Positions 1 to 4,820 of a stretch of DNA of 6,644 nucleotides are shown one piece after another. Origin of the DNA: Candidatus Woesearchaeota archaeon (GTDB taxonomy: Archaea; Nanobdellota; Nanobdellia; Woesearchaeales; ARS49). The number at the start of each line of letters is the position of its first letter. Position 1 is the stretch's first letter. The stretch is taken from the NCBI GenBank assembly GCA_023261345.1, contig JAHFPE010000047.1, forward strand, positions 1-6,644, in the 5' to 3' direction. The notes beneath the pieces were generated by a model. The model saw only the letters and a list, made by a program, of their open reading frames with translations, was not told the DNA's origin and did not search any database. Position numbers and translations under genes: made by a program.

Positions 1-2
1 AC

Positions 3-107
3 TTAGTGTATGCTGGCTCTCCATATCTTGCGCTTAAGGATCTTATTGAACACGATGCGGAAATGCGCAACTTTTGTTCAGTGATTGAAACAAGAAGGCA
101 CCAATAG
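3..107 (+). CDS. 3' end of an unrecognised gene (partial)
   Basis: The window opens inside a reading frame that runs 34 codons to a TAG stop at 105-107. The start lies outside the window. The visible C-terminus begins LVYAGSPYLALKDLIEH and ends in a basic tail (ETRRHQ). The mix of hydrophobic and acidic residues suits a real folded protein. A nine-base T-run at 121-129, just after the stop, looks like its transcription terminator and supports a true gene end here. I do not recognise the family from this fragment, and 34 residues are too few to infer a function. Confidence 0.6.
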   Translation, partial: LVYAGSPYLALKDLIEHDAEMRNFCSVIETRRHQ

Positions 108-120
108 TTTTGAATTCTTC

Positions 121-129
121 TTTTTTTTT
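121..129 (+). terminator. Oligo-T terminator after the first partial gene
   Basis: Nine consecutive T residues follow a T/C-rich lead-in (111-120), 14 bases after the stop codon at 107. No strong hairpin precedes it. Archaeal RNA polymerase terminates at such oligo-T tracts, so this probably ends the upstream transcript before the promoter of the next gene. Confidence 0.6.
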
Positions 130-138
130 GCAAAGTAT

Positions 139-146
139 TTTAAATA
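139..146 (+). promoter_or_regulatory. TATA-like box for the 297-residue gene
   Basis: TTTAAATA matches the archaeal TATA-box consensus. Its centre is about 18 bases before the TTG at 161 and about 30 bases before a second in-frame TTG at 173. Archaeal transcription usually starts some 25 to 28 bases after the box centre, so the mRNA would begin close to the coding start with little or no leader. There is no Shine-Dalgarno sequence between box and start. Confidence 0.5.
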
Positions 147-160
147 TCTGCACGTAAAAA

Positions 161-1054
161 TTGAACATTGGCTTGCTAAATAGACTTTTATCTTCAAGAG
201 AAAATCTTGCCGCACTTGCACATAAACTCGAATTAACAGAGAGGGATTGTGAAAACTGCTGGCAGCAGTATCGAAGAACTGTAGCTGTAAAACATCGTAT
301 CCTACATGCATTAACACCATACACGTGCAGCAAACAAGATGAACTTGGTAAGCTACTCTTGCAAGAACTTACGTTTCTTAACAGAGATGTGCGAGCTGAA
401 GAAGAAGTGATACAAGAGATAGACGCAATTTCGCATGAACAAGGAATGGAGCACATAAGCCGCGTTGAAGAAGCATTTGCGTATCCAATTAGAAAGAGTA
501 GGTACGTGTATGAGCTACTTATGCACCTGCACTGTTCACTTCAATGGCAAATCGAACTTTACTCATTATTAAAAGACACGAGTAATGCTGAACAAGTGAT
601 TTCAAAATTACAAGAACAAGCGCGAATTGAAGCAGAAATTTGCACAAAATTAGACGAGCTTTCGAAACTTTCAAAAAGTATACACCAACTCGTCACAGGC
701 GCATACGTAATCGAGAAAATGACCACTCGAGAAGAACGTACTCTGTACGCATTTAGGAACAAACTCAATCCAGTATTTGCACAGGAGCGCAGTACAGGGG
801 TCTTTTATAATTGGGCTGTGCAAGTCATAAACGGGATACACGATGCTGTTGAGAGGGAAATCACCGAGGGAAATGTGGATCCACATCAGAATGCAGATAT
901 GGAGTTTGTTAATGGACCAAACTTTGTTGCATTTGTAAGATCTTGCGTCCCAAAAAGAACGCGAGAAATCACTGAATCGCAATTAAAATTATTTGTGGAG
1001 ACTTTTCGAGATTGGTATACGTATAGAGAAAGAAACTCCAAAATTATTTCCTAA
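161..1054 (+). CDS. Unrecognised alpha-helical protein, 297 residues
   Basis: I do not recognise this protein. It is almost entirely predicted helix: a Leu/Glu/Lys-rich N-terminal half (about residues 1-100), further helical stretches with coiled-coil character at about 140-180 (many Ala, Glu, Gln and Leu), and a C-terminal third with more aromatic residues ending near WYTYRER. There is no signal peptide, obvious membrane segment, metal-binding Cys cluster or nucleotide-binding loop. It is therefore probably cytoplasmic, and a structural or protein-binding role would be a guess. The start is TTG at 161, because an in-frame stop lies just upstream (155-157) and the first in-frame ATG is nearly 100 codons in; TTG at 173 is an alternative that fits the TATA spacing slightly better. 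It converges with the gene ending at 1102, with only 47 bases between the two stops. That the gene is real is well supported by length; its function is unknown. Confidence 0.8.
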   Translation: MNIGLLNRLLSSRENLAALAHKLELTERDCENCWQQYRRTVAVKHRILHALTPYTCSKQDELGKLLLQELTFLNRDVRAEEEVIQEIDAISHEQGMEHISRVEEAFAYPIRKSRYVYELLMHLHCSLQWQIELYSLLKDTSNAEQVISKLQEQARIEAEICTKLDELSKLSKSIHQLVTGAYVIEKMTTREERTLYAFRNKLNPVFAQERSTGVFYNWAVQVINGIHDAVEREITEGNVDPHQNADMEFVNGPNFVAFVRSCVPKRTREITESQLKLFVETFRDWYTYRERNSKIIS

Positions 1055-1101
1055 TCATAGCAAATTGCCTATGTTTTGGATCTTTTGTGCATCTTGCAAG
1101 T

Positions 1102-1908
1102 CTATTTCTTCGACGCTAATTCTGCTATTGCACAAGTTACTCTGTCAATCAAATGGATTGCTTGTTCATCTGAACTACACATCTTAAGTTCATCAATTGC
1201 TTTTCGTAAGGTTGCAATTATTGCTCTGTGTTCTTCAGTTGGTGTGCTACGAATTACTCCACTGCCAAGAAACGTCTTTCCATAATTTATGACACGCGAA
1301 CCGTTTTCAGGTTTAAGAGAGTAGGTTTCTCCTAGATTAATCTGCGTGCACCCAACAGAATAAAGTCCTTGTATTTGACAGGTTTTACAATTCACAAACG
1401 TTCCTGCTGATGCATTAAAGCTTAATAACGTGACTTCTCCATCATTTACGTAAGTTCCTCCTGCTGCTGCTCTACCCATTGTTATACCATCACCATATTC
1501 GACAAGAAGGCCCTTGCAATCATTTCCTCCAAAGTCACCAACATGCACTCCTTCTCCAACAATAATTGATTGATCCGACCTAAGTGAATAGCCTAGAGAT
1601 TTGAGAAACGGCACTCCTTGTCCGTTCGCTCGCGCTGGCACGCGAAGAATTTTTTGGTCAAGTTTAGTGAGCAACTCAGTTAAAAACATGCCAGTTCCAT
1701 CACGTGATTTCATGTCTGGAATCAGTCGTTCAAATAATGCATTCGAATCAATTAATCCTCCGCTAATGTCTGCAACAGCACTTTTCGCAAGAAAAATCAA
1801 GTTTTTGTCTGCACAAAAAACGTATTGCGGTTCCTCAATAAGATACTGCGCAGCTCGAAATTGATAGAGTTTAAATGCGCTCGCGATTTTTTCAAGCAAA
1901 TCACTCAT
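1102..1908 (-). CDS. Unrecognised protein with a glycine-rich beta-helix-like middle domain, 268 residues
   Basis: The protein has three visible parts. Residues 1-85 are mostly helical. Residues about 112-215 are rich in Gly, Val, Ile, Asn and Thr with short alternating hydrophobic segments (VGEGVHVGDFGG near 117-128, EYGDGITMGRAAAGGTYV near 137-154), the pattern of a parallel beta-helix. Residues 225-268 are helical again. A CxxC pair (Cys174, Cys177) and Cys131 and Cys187 lie in the middle domain. The repeats recall beta-helix folds such as the GXGXG domain of glutamate synthase or bactofilin-like proteins, but no diagnostic motif lets me choose, so function is open. The start is ATG at 1908. 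A TTTTAAA box on the same strand at 1937-1931 is centred 26 bases upstream, so the transcript is probably leaderless. The gene is divergent from sepF and convergent with the helical protein gene. Confidence 0.8.
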   Translation of the reverse strand: MSDLLEKIASAFKLYQFRAAQYLIEEPQYVFCADKNLIFLAKSAVADISGGLIDSNALFERLIPDMKSRDGTGMFLTELLTKLDQKILRVPARANGQGVPFLKSLGYSLRSDQSIIVGEGVHVGDFGGNDCKGLLVEYGDGITMGRAAAGGTYVNDGEVTLLSFNASAGTFVNCKTCQIQGLYSVGCTQINLGETYSLKPENGSRVINYGKTFLGSGVIRSTPTEEHRAIIATLRKAIDELKMCSSDEQAIHLIDRVTCAIAELASKK

Positions 1909-1930
1909 CAGAACAGAGAATTCTTCGAGG

Positions 1931-1937
1931 TTTAAAA
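1931..1937 (-). promoter_or_regulatory. TATA-like box for the beta-helix-like gene
   Basis: On the minus strand this reads TTTTAAA. Its centre lies 26 bases upstream of the ATG at 1908, the distance expected when transcription starts at the start codon itself. It sits 14 bases from the plus-strand box at 1952-1959, so the two divergent genes have adjacent promoters. Confidence 0.5.
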
Positions 1938-1951
1938 GGGCAATCCAAACA

Positions 1952-1959
1952 TTTAAATA
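1952..1959 (+). promoter_or_regulatory. TATA-like box for sepF
   Basis: TTTAAATA matches the archaeal TATA consensus. Initiation about 26 bases downstream would fall near 1980 and give sepF a leader of roughly 43 bases, long enough to carry the Shine-Dalgarno at 2009-2015. A second, weaker TTTATAT at 1993-1999 would give a leaderless start, which fits less well with the strong ribosome binding site. Confidence 0.5.
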
Positions 1960-2008
1960 TGAGCGTCATTCAGCACGGGAGAGTAGCAAGAGTTTATATT
2001 TCACATTT

Positions 2009-2015
2009 AGGAGGT
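2009..2015 (+). promoter_or_regulatory. Strong Shine-Dalgarno for sepF
   Basis: AGGAGGT ends seven bases before the ATG at 2023. It fixes the sepF start. It stands out because most other genes in the window have no ribosome binding site and look leaderless. Confidence 0.8.
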
Positions 2016-2022
2016 CTGTGCC

Positions 2023-2415
2023 ATGAAGAAGCTGTTTGAAGCATTGCGAGAAAAATTTAGTTCTACAGATTATGAGGATGATATTGAAAAGGAAGATCAG
2101 GGATACTTAGAAATTGATGCGAACAAAGATGAAAAAGGAAAAATTGTTGTTCATCCGTTTATTCTTAACGAGTTTGAAGATGTGAAAACAGTGCTCGATA
2201 GCCTCAGGGAAGGATACACAATTGCTCTTGTGAACATCCGCCCGCTAAAGGAAAAAGACCTTGTAGAACTCAAACGCGCAGTTAACAAAATCAAAAAGAC
2301 GTGCGATGCAATCGACGGAGAAATTGCAGGATTTGGGGAAGATTACATTGTCGTAACTCCTAGCTTTGCAACTATTCACAGAACAAAACAAGTGCAGGAA
2401 ATTAAAAGCGATTAA
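2023..2415 (+). CDS. sepF: Archaeal SepF, FtsZ membrane anchor for cell division
   Basis: SepF in archaea bridges the FtsZ ring and the cytoplasmic membrane and takes the role FtsA has in many bacteria. The 130-residue product has the family layout: a short amphipathic N-terminal helix suited to membrane targeting (MKKLFEALREKF, residues 1-12), a strongly acidic flexible linker (about 13-38), then the SepF core (about 40-118). The core includes a HPFILNEFEDV segment (44-54), a GYTIALVNIRPL segment (64-75), the helix LVELKRAVNKIKK (80-92) and the closing AGFGEDYIVVTPS (102-114). The length is normal for an archaeal SepF. The start is set by the AGGAGGT site seven bases upstream, and the TATA-like box at 1952-1959 implies a leader of about 43 bases. 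No ftsZ is in the window. The next gene starts 37 bases downstream with its own TATA-like box. The family call is confident; membrane targeting is inferred from the helix. Confidence 0.9.
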   Translation: MKKLFEALREKFSSTDYEDDIEKEDQGYLEIDANKDEKGKIVVHPFILNEFEDVKTVLDSLREGYTIALVNIRPLKEKDLVELKRAVNKIKKTCDAIDGEIAGFGEDYIVVTPSFATIHRTKQVQEIKSD

Positions 2416-2423
2416 GTGAAGGC

Positions 2424-2429
2424 TTTTAA
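2424..2429 (+). promoter_or_regulatory. TATA-like box for the 107-residue gene after sepF
   Basis: TTTTAA is centred about 26 bases upstream of the ATG at 2453, which fits a leaderless transcript. It lies 8 bases after the sepF stop, so the downstream gene can be expressed independently, although no T-run separates the genes and readthrough from sepF remains possible. Confidence 0.4.
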
Positions 2430-2452
2430 GCAACCTGCAAAGCATCCTTGTC

Positions 2453-2776
2453 ATGGGTGATGATACTCAGATAAGAGTATGTGCAGAAGAATCCAGACTT
2501 TCTATAATTCTTGCTCAGTTCGATAGAATTCCAGTCGAGAACTGGGGAAGACACGAGAAAGGCTTCTTTCTTGTACAACCTCTTGCAAGTACAGGGCGTA
2601 CAAAAACTTATGTAATCTCACTCGAGGGAACTGTTGGTTCCAGAACTGTTACTTTAGACCTGAACGCAAAAGAACAAGTAGGTTTTTCTGCGAGCGCAAC
2701 TGAGCCGTGTGCTGCTGTTTACATGCGACTTATTGACTATGTTGTAAAAGTGGCTGCATATAATGGAAATAAATGA
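2453..2776 (+). CDS. Unrecognised small protein, 107 residues
   Basis: I do not recognise this protein. It looks soluble. Several beta-strand-like segments dominate the middle (GFFLVQPL at 37-44, KTYVISLEGTV at 51-61, RTVTLDLNAKEQVGFSA at 64-80), and a C-terminal helix follows (AAVYMRLIDYVVKVAAY, 87-103). There are two cysteines (10 and 86), no signal peptide and no catalytic motif I can name. The ATG at 2453 lies about 26 bases after a TATA-like TTTTAA and has no Shine-Dalgarno, so it is probably leaderless. The stop TGA is followed at once by an in-frame TAA, giving tandem stops. It follows sepF in the same direction with a 37-base gap; a shared function is possible, but nothing in the sequence shows it. 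Confidence 0.7.
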   Translation: MGDDTQIRVCAEESRLSIILAQFDRIPVENWGRHEKGFFLVQPLASTGRTKTYVISLEGTVGSRTVTLDLNAKEQVGFSASATEPCAAVYMRLIDYVVKVAAYNGNK

Positions 2777-2856
2777 TAAGGACGTGTTTACGTTTTCTCG
2801 TTTTCGTTCACAACATATTGACTCTGTAGAATACTCCCTCGCCCTGTCTCACAAAA

Positions 2857-2863
2857 TTTTTTT
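2857..2863 (+). terminator. Oligo-T terminator candidate after the 107-residue gene
   Basis: A T7 run about 80 bases after the stop at 2776, with no earlier T-run of this length. It suits termination of the sepF-side transcript, leaving a 3' untranslated region of roughly 85 bases. Confidence 0.4.
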
Positions 2864-2991
2864 CTTTACTACATTCTCTTGATTACAAGTAGCAACCAAC
2901 GATAAAATGAAAGACTCTCACTACCTTCTTTTCACTACAACGAGCAACGAGTATTTATGCGGAGGAAAGCGTCCCCCTGATAACCCCCCTC

Positions 2992-3015
2992 ACGACGACG
3001 ACAAAACGACGACGA
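2992..3015 (+). repeat. ACG trinucleotide repeat, two blocks
   Basis: Two ACG-repeat blocks are separated by a short A-run: ACGACGACGAC, then AAA, then ACGACGACGA. The blocks sit in a GC-rich island (about 2959-3024) that also contains two C-runs (2973-2977 and 2984-2989). Surrounding DNA is AT-rich. The short CCCTG (2975-2979) and CAGGG (3020-3024) could pair and close this region as an RNA stem. Confidence 0.6.
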
Positions 3016-3025
3016 ACTCCAGGGT

Positions 3026-3076
3026 AAAAAATACGATGATGAGATTCAGTACAATGAATGTAGCTGAACGTTTTTT
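3026..3076 (+). ncRNA. Candidate kink-turn (C/D-like) RNA hairpin ending in a T-run
   Basis: A box C match, ATGATGA (3036-3042), and a box D match, CTGA (3064-3067), face each other across a short hairpin: ATTCA (3044-3048) pairs with TGAAT (3055-3059) around a six-base loop. Outside the boxes, an A-rich arm ending ACG (3026-3035) can pair with CG plus the T6 run (3069-3076), with one mismatch. Box C with box D is the classic kink-turn that archaeal L7Ae binds. The 21 bases between the boxes are too few for the usual two methylation guides, so this is not a normal C/D guide RNA. It may be the 3' end of a longer transcript covering the GC-rich island, possibly from the TATA-like TATTTAT at 2952-2958. 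Chance matches to such short boxes are common, so confidence is low. Confidence 0.25.
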
Positions 3077-3082
3077 CTTTTT
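3071..3082 (+). terminator. Oligo-T terminator candidate
   Basis: T6-C-T5 directly after the hairpin at 3033-3070. It could terminate a small RNA from the 2950-3070 region. Confidence 0.35.
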
Positions 3083-3147
3083 GTTCAACTTTTTCCTTCA
3101 CGAAAATGCACTTGATTATACCACCTTGAGTAGTTTTTCTGTTTGAT

Positions 3148-3180
3148 CAGGTTTTTCGTTTTTCTAAAAAGAAAAAACTG
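3148..3180. repeat. AT-rich inverted repeat (33-base hairpin)
   Basis: CAG at 3148-3150 pairs with CTG at 3178-3180. Inside, a T5-C arm (3152-3157) pairs with G-A5 (3171-3176) and T4 (3159-3162) with A4 (3166-3169). Two G-A mismatches interrupt the stem, and the loop is three bases. Both strands carry T-runs, so it could end transcripts from either side; it lies just before a TATA-like CATAAATA on the plus strand. Confidence 0.5.
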
Positions 3181-3402
3181 CATAAATACCTTCCTGCTTC
3201 CTTTTTACAGTAAAGAATTCAATTAATAAAATTGCATAATTGCAGTTCCGAATTGAGTGATAGCAAGAGATATCTTCAGAAAATCGGCAAGGTACTTTTC
3301 TACAGCGCCTCACGCCACAACGCTTTTAAAGAACCTGATTCACAGTTTAAGAAAAGGAAACTTACAGATGTGCTCCTGTATCTCTCCAGTTTTACAATTT
3401 AC

Positions 3403-3474
3403 GGGCCCGTGGTCTAGCGGTATGACGTGTCGTTGACGTCGACAAGGTCGCCAGTTCGATCCTGGCCGGGCCCA
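3403..3474 (+). tRNA. tRNA-Val (anticodon GAC)
   Basis: A complete cloverleaf can be drawn. The acceptor stem is GGGCCCG (3403-3409) with CGGGCCC (3467-3473), seven perfect pairs, followed by discriminator A3474. The D arm is GTC/GAC (3412-3414 with 3424-3426). The anticodon stem is TGTCG/CGACA around the loop TTGACGT, giving anticodon GAC at 3435-3437, which reads the valine codon GUC (and GUU by wobble). The variable loop is AGGTC. The T arm is GCCAG/CTGGC around TTCGATC. CCA is not encoded, as is common in archaea, so it must be added by CCA nucleotidyltransferase. No intron is present. A T-run follows two bases after the gene. I see no clear TATA box at the usual distance from the mature 5' end; TTTTAAA at 3323-3329 or TTTAAG at 3346-3351 would imply a 5' leader removed by RNase P. 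Confidence 0.95.
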
Positions 3475-3475
3475 C

Positions 3476-3482
3476 TTTTTTT
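3476..3482 (+). terminator. Oligo-T terminator of tRNA-Val
   Basis: T7 begins two bases after the discriminator base of the tRNA, the usual archaeal arrangement for ending a tRNA transcript. Confidence 0.75.
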
Positions 3483-3502
3483 ATCGAGAAATAATCCTAC
3501 CT

Positions 3503-3634
3503 ATGTACGATTATTATGACGACCTTCCTCTGAATTGAGCAACTACGAATGTTGCATTTATTGAAGTAACAGAAAGAAAACGTCGCATGAAAAAGTATTT
3601 CGTAGAAAAGACAGGTGGAGTTCTCGTAGATTAA
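3503..3634 (+). pseudogene. Short reading frame broken by one in-frame TGA
   Basis: From ATG 3503 the frame reads MYDYYDDLPLN, meets TGA at 3536-3538, and continues in the same frame as ATTNVAFIEVTERKRRMKK and on to VLVD, ending at TAA 3632-3634. The stretch after the TGA has protein-like composition (beta-strand, basic patch, then FVEKTGGVLVD). Without the TGA it would encode 43 residues. TGA acts as a normal stop elsewhere in the window (for example at 2774-2776), and I see no sign of selenocysteine machinery, so the simplest reading is a decayed small gene. A chance open frame is the other possibility. There is no Shine-Dalgarno. I recognise no family. It lies between tRNA-Val and the convergent SEC-C gene. 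Confidence 0.3.
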
Positions 3635-3691
3635 TTCGAGAAGATGCACTAATCACGAAGGGCAGTTGTAGAGTCTCCTGTTTGTTGCGTG

Positions 3692-3874
3692 CTATGTCTT
3701 ACCACAACATTTTTTGTGTTTTTTGCCACTGCCACTTACGCAAGTGCTGTTTCTTTGACCTAGACTCGGCGATAAGATATTTGAAAGTTCTAAGAGACTT
3801 TTTCTTCTTAATTCTTGTGCGAGTTTGGCTTTTTCATATTCTGTGAGCGAATATTTTTCCATGTATTCTCGCAA
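3692..3874 (-). CDS. Small SEC-C motif protein with one zinc ligand missing, 60 residues
   Basis: The C-terminus carries a SEC-C zinc-binding motif, first known from the tail of bacterial SecA and found in many small proteins where it mediates protein or ribosome contacts. The usual pattern is C-x-C-x8-C-C (or C-H). Here it reads CVSGSGKKHKKCCGK with Cys45, Ser47, Cys56 and Cys57, so the second ligand is Ser (codon AGT, one base from TGT). The rest (residues 1-40) is a basic, Leu- and Glu-rich helical segment. The start is TTG at 3874: an in-frame stop lies at 3887-3889 and an A6 tract (T6 on the coding strand, 3899-3904) is centred about 27 bases upstream. ATG at 3862 is the alternative. It is the last gene of the minus-strand run and points toward the tRNA. 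The family assignment is confident. Whether it still binds zinc is open, and no target protein can be inferred. Confidence 0.75.
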   Translation of the reverse strand: MREYMEKYSLTEYEKAKLAQELRRKSLLELSNILSPSLGQRNSTCVSGSGKKHKKCCGKT

Positions 3875-3898
3875 GATTTTCTTCTCTTAGCATACGCT

Positions 3899-3904
3899 AA
3901 AAAA
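3899..3904 (-). promoter_or_regulatory. T-run serving as terminator and possible TATA-like element
   Basis: On the minus strand this is T6 followed by AG. It lies 35 bases after the stop of the 109-residue gene (3940) and about 27 bases before the TTG at 3874. It could end the first transcript, help start the next, or both. Confidence 0.35.
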
Positions 3905-3939
3905 TCGGTACGGGCTATTAAAGAGTTGCTGTACAATAA

Positions 3940-4269
3940 TTACCAGTCAATAAATATGCCGTTCAATTGACGCATCGCTACTTTCACACGTCCTACTAAT
4001 TTTGCCGTAGATGGGTAGATCGTTTCAACGTCTTCACTTTCGAACTTTTTTGCAACTGTTTGAAGTAATTTGAACGCGATTGATCCGCCAATATCATCTG
4101 ACTCTGACCATAGACTGATAGTTGAACCTGGAATTCTGCTACGCTCTAGCGCTTCCAAAATAGCCGCACCTTCGAAAACTAATTCCCATTCAGAATCTTT
4201 ACCGCTTGTTTTGTGCACGTGTACAACAACATTCTTTTTTTTAATCCTTAATTCATACTCGTCACTCAT
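3940..4269 (-). CDS. Unrecognised small protein, 109 residues
   Basis: I do not recognise this protein. The N-terminal half looks like beta-strands (YELRIKKKNVVVHVHKTS, 5-22; EWELVFEG, 27-34), then a helix (AAILEALERSRI, 35-46), another strand (STISLWSES, 49-57), and a helical segment with many Lys and Ala (IAFKLLQTVAKKF, 64-76; VGRVKVAMRQL, 92-102). It has no cysteines, no signal peptide and no membrane segment, so it is probably a small cytoplasmic domain protein. The ATG at 4269 is about 27 bases after a TATA-like TATTAAATA on the same strand (4300-4292) with no Shine-Dalgarno, so the message is probably leaderless. Neighbours have their own promoters and give no functional hint. Confidence 0.75.
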   Translation of the reverse strand: MSDEYELRIKKKNVVVHVHKTSGKDSEWELVFEGAAILEALERSRIPGSTISLWSESDDIGGSIAFKLLQTVAKKFESEDVETIYPSTAKLVGRVKVAMRQLNGIFIDW

Positions 4270-4291
4270 ATATTGCGTTCAGGTAAACTTC

Positions 4292-4300
4292 TATTTAATA
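4292..4300 (-). promoter_or_regulatory. TATA-like box for the 109-residue gene
   Basis: Reads TATTAAATA on the minus strand. Its centre is about 27 bases upstream of the ATG at 4269, so transcription should begin at or next to the start codon. Confidence 0.5.
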
Positions 4301-4363
4301 CTTACGATCCGAAAATTTATGAGAATCAAAAACGCAATCATTAAGAACGAGAATTACGAATTC

Positions 4364-4771
4364 TTACTTCATCTTTTTCGTAACATCAATATCTTTTTTG
4401 CAGAAACTGCAGGGAAAGCGAAGAACTTCAACACTTTTAGTTTTTCCATCTTCAGGATCCACAATCTTGGCCTTCTTTCGTTTGAATGGTACACTTATCT
4501 CGCCATGTTTCCCACAGTGTGGACAATCATAAATTACGTTTGCGGTGAGTGATGATTCATACTGTTCTTTTTGAGCAGTATTTCCGCAATCTTTGCACGT
4601 GTATTCTGTGCTACGAATCCTGATTTTTCCTTTCTTATCAACCGGTTTTCCCATGAATGATTTCTTGCAGGAAGTGCATTTCTCGCGAGGAGCCCACGCA
4701 ATGATAGTTCCTTTCGGATGGCTTCTTCTTGTGAAGTACACACAACCGTCTGTGCTTGATGGGAGTTCCAT
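4364..4771 (-). CDS. Double zinc-ribbon protein, 135 residues
   Basis: Four CxxC knuckles pair into two zinc ribbons. Numbering from the ATG at 4771, they are Cys32-Cys35 (CTSC) with Cys59-Cys62 (CKDC), and Cys83-Cys86 (CPHC) with Cys121-Cys124 (CSFC). Spacings of about 23 and 34 residues are in the normal range for rubredoxin-like or ribbon folds. Basic residues are dense between the knuckles (RKKAK near 98-102, KKMK at the end), which suits nucleic-acid or protein binding, but no named family is certain. A ninth Cys (10) sits near the N-terminus. I prefer ATG 4771 over the adjacent GTG 4774, because TATAAATA on the same strand (4801-4794) is centred about 26 bases upstream of it. The gene follows the ferredoxin with only 49 bases between them and no T-run, so some cotranscription is possible. 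Confidence 0.85.
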   Translation of the reverse strand: MELPSSTDGCVYFTRRSHPKGTIIAWAPREKCTSCKKSFMGKPVDKKGKIRIRSTEYTCKDCGNTAQKEQYESSLTANVIYDCPHCGKHGEISVPFKRKKAKIVDPEDGKTKSVEVLRFPCSFCKKDIDVTKKMK

Positions 4772-4793
4772 CACAAGCAGATTTATGGAGACA

Positions 4794-4801
4794 TATTTAT
4801 A
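4794..4801 (-). promoter_or_regulatory. TATA-like box for the zinc-ribbon gene
   Basis: TATAAATA on the minus strand is a close match to the archaeal TATA box. It is centred about 26 bases upstream of ATG 4771, indicating a leaderless message and deciding that start over GTG 4774. Confidence 0.6.
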
Positions 4802-4820
4802 GTTATCTTTTCGTAAACGT

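Larger units (their letters stand above)
2777..3402. other. 626-base stretch without a convincing protein gene
   Basis: Open frames here (for example 79 codons from ATG 2907, and one from TTG 3232 that runs into the tRNA) have low-complexity composition and no good start signals, so I do not call them genes. The stretch holds a T7 run at 2857-2863, a GC-rich island at about 2959-3024 with ACG repeats, a candidate kink-turn hairpin at 3026-3076 closed by a T-run, an AT-rich inverted repeat at 3148-3180, and AT-rich sequence ahead of the tRNA with TATA-like words at 3323-3329 (TTTTAAA) and 3346-3351 (TTTAAG). One or more small RNA genes is the most likely content. Confidence 0.5.

Noticed and set aside
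2967..2990. G-quadruplex on the minus strand
   Set aside because: Only two long G-runs are present (opposite 2973-2977 and 2984-2989); four are needed nearby and are not seen.
2907..3146. 79-codon open frame from ATG 2907
   Set aside because: Its composition is dictated by repeats and T-runs (runs of Asp, Thr, Pro and Phe), it has no promoter or ribosome binding site at a sensible distance, and it crosses the GC-rich island, the kink-turn candidate and the T-run. It is more likely a chance frame over an RNA gene.
2907..3240. Minus-strand open frame through the gene-poor stretch
   Set aside because: A frame of roughly 60 codons exists but has no ATG start, and its residues reflect the repeats (Val and Arg runs opposite the ACG blocks).
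2961..3292. RNase P RNA, from GGAGGAAAG near 2961 and TCAGAAAATCGGC near 3276
   Set aside because: The first motif has an extra base relative to the consensus, the second is only approximate, and the DNA between them contains several T-runs and AT-rich sequence that would not form the conserved core helices.
3232..3417. 61-codon open frame from TTG 3232
   Set aside because: It runs into the first 15 bases of tRNA-Val, starts at TTG without supporting signals, and has no recognisable protein features.
4070..4552. 160-codon plus-strand open frame across two minus-strand genes
   Set aside because: It overlaps the unrecognised 109-residue gene and the zinc-ribbon gene. The zinc-ribbon frame has clear CxxC motifs, and both minus-strand genes have well-placed promoters.
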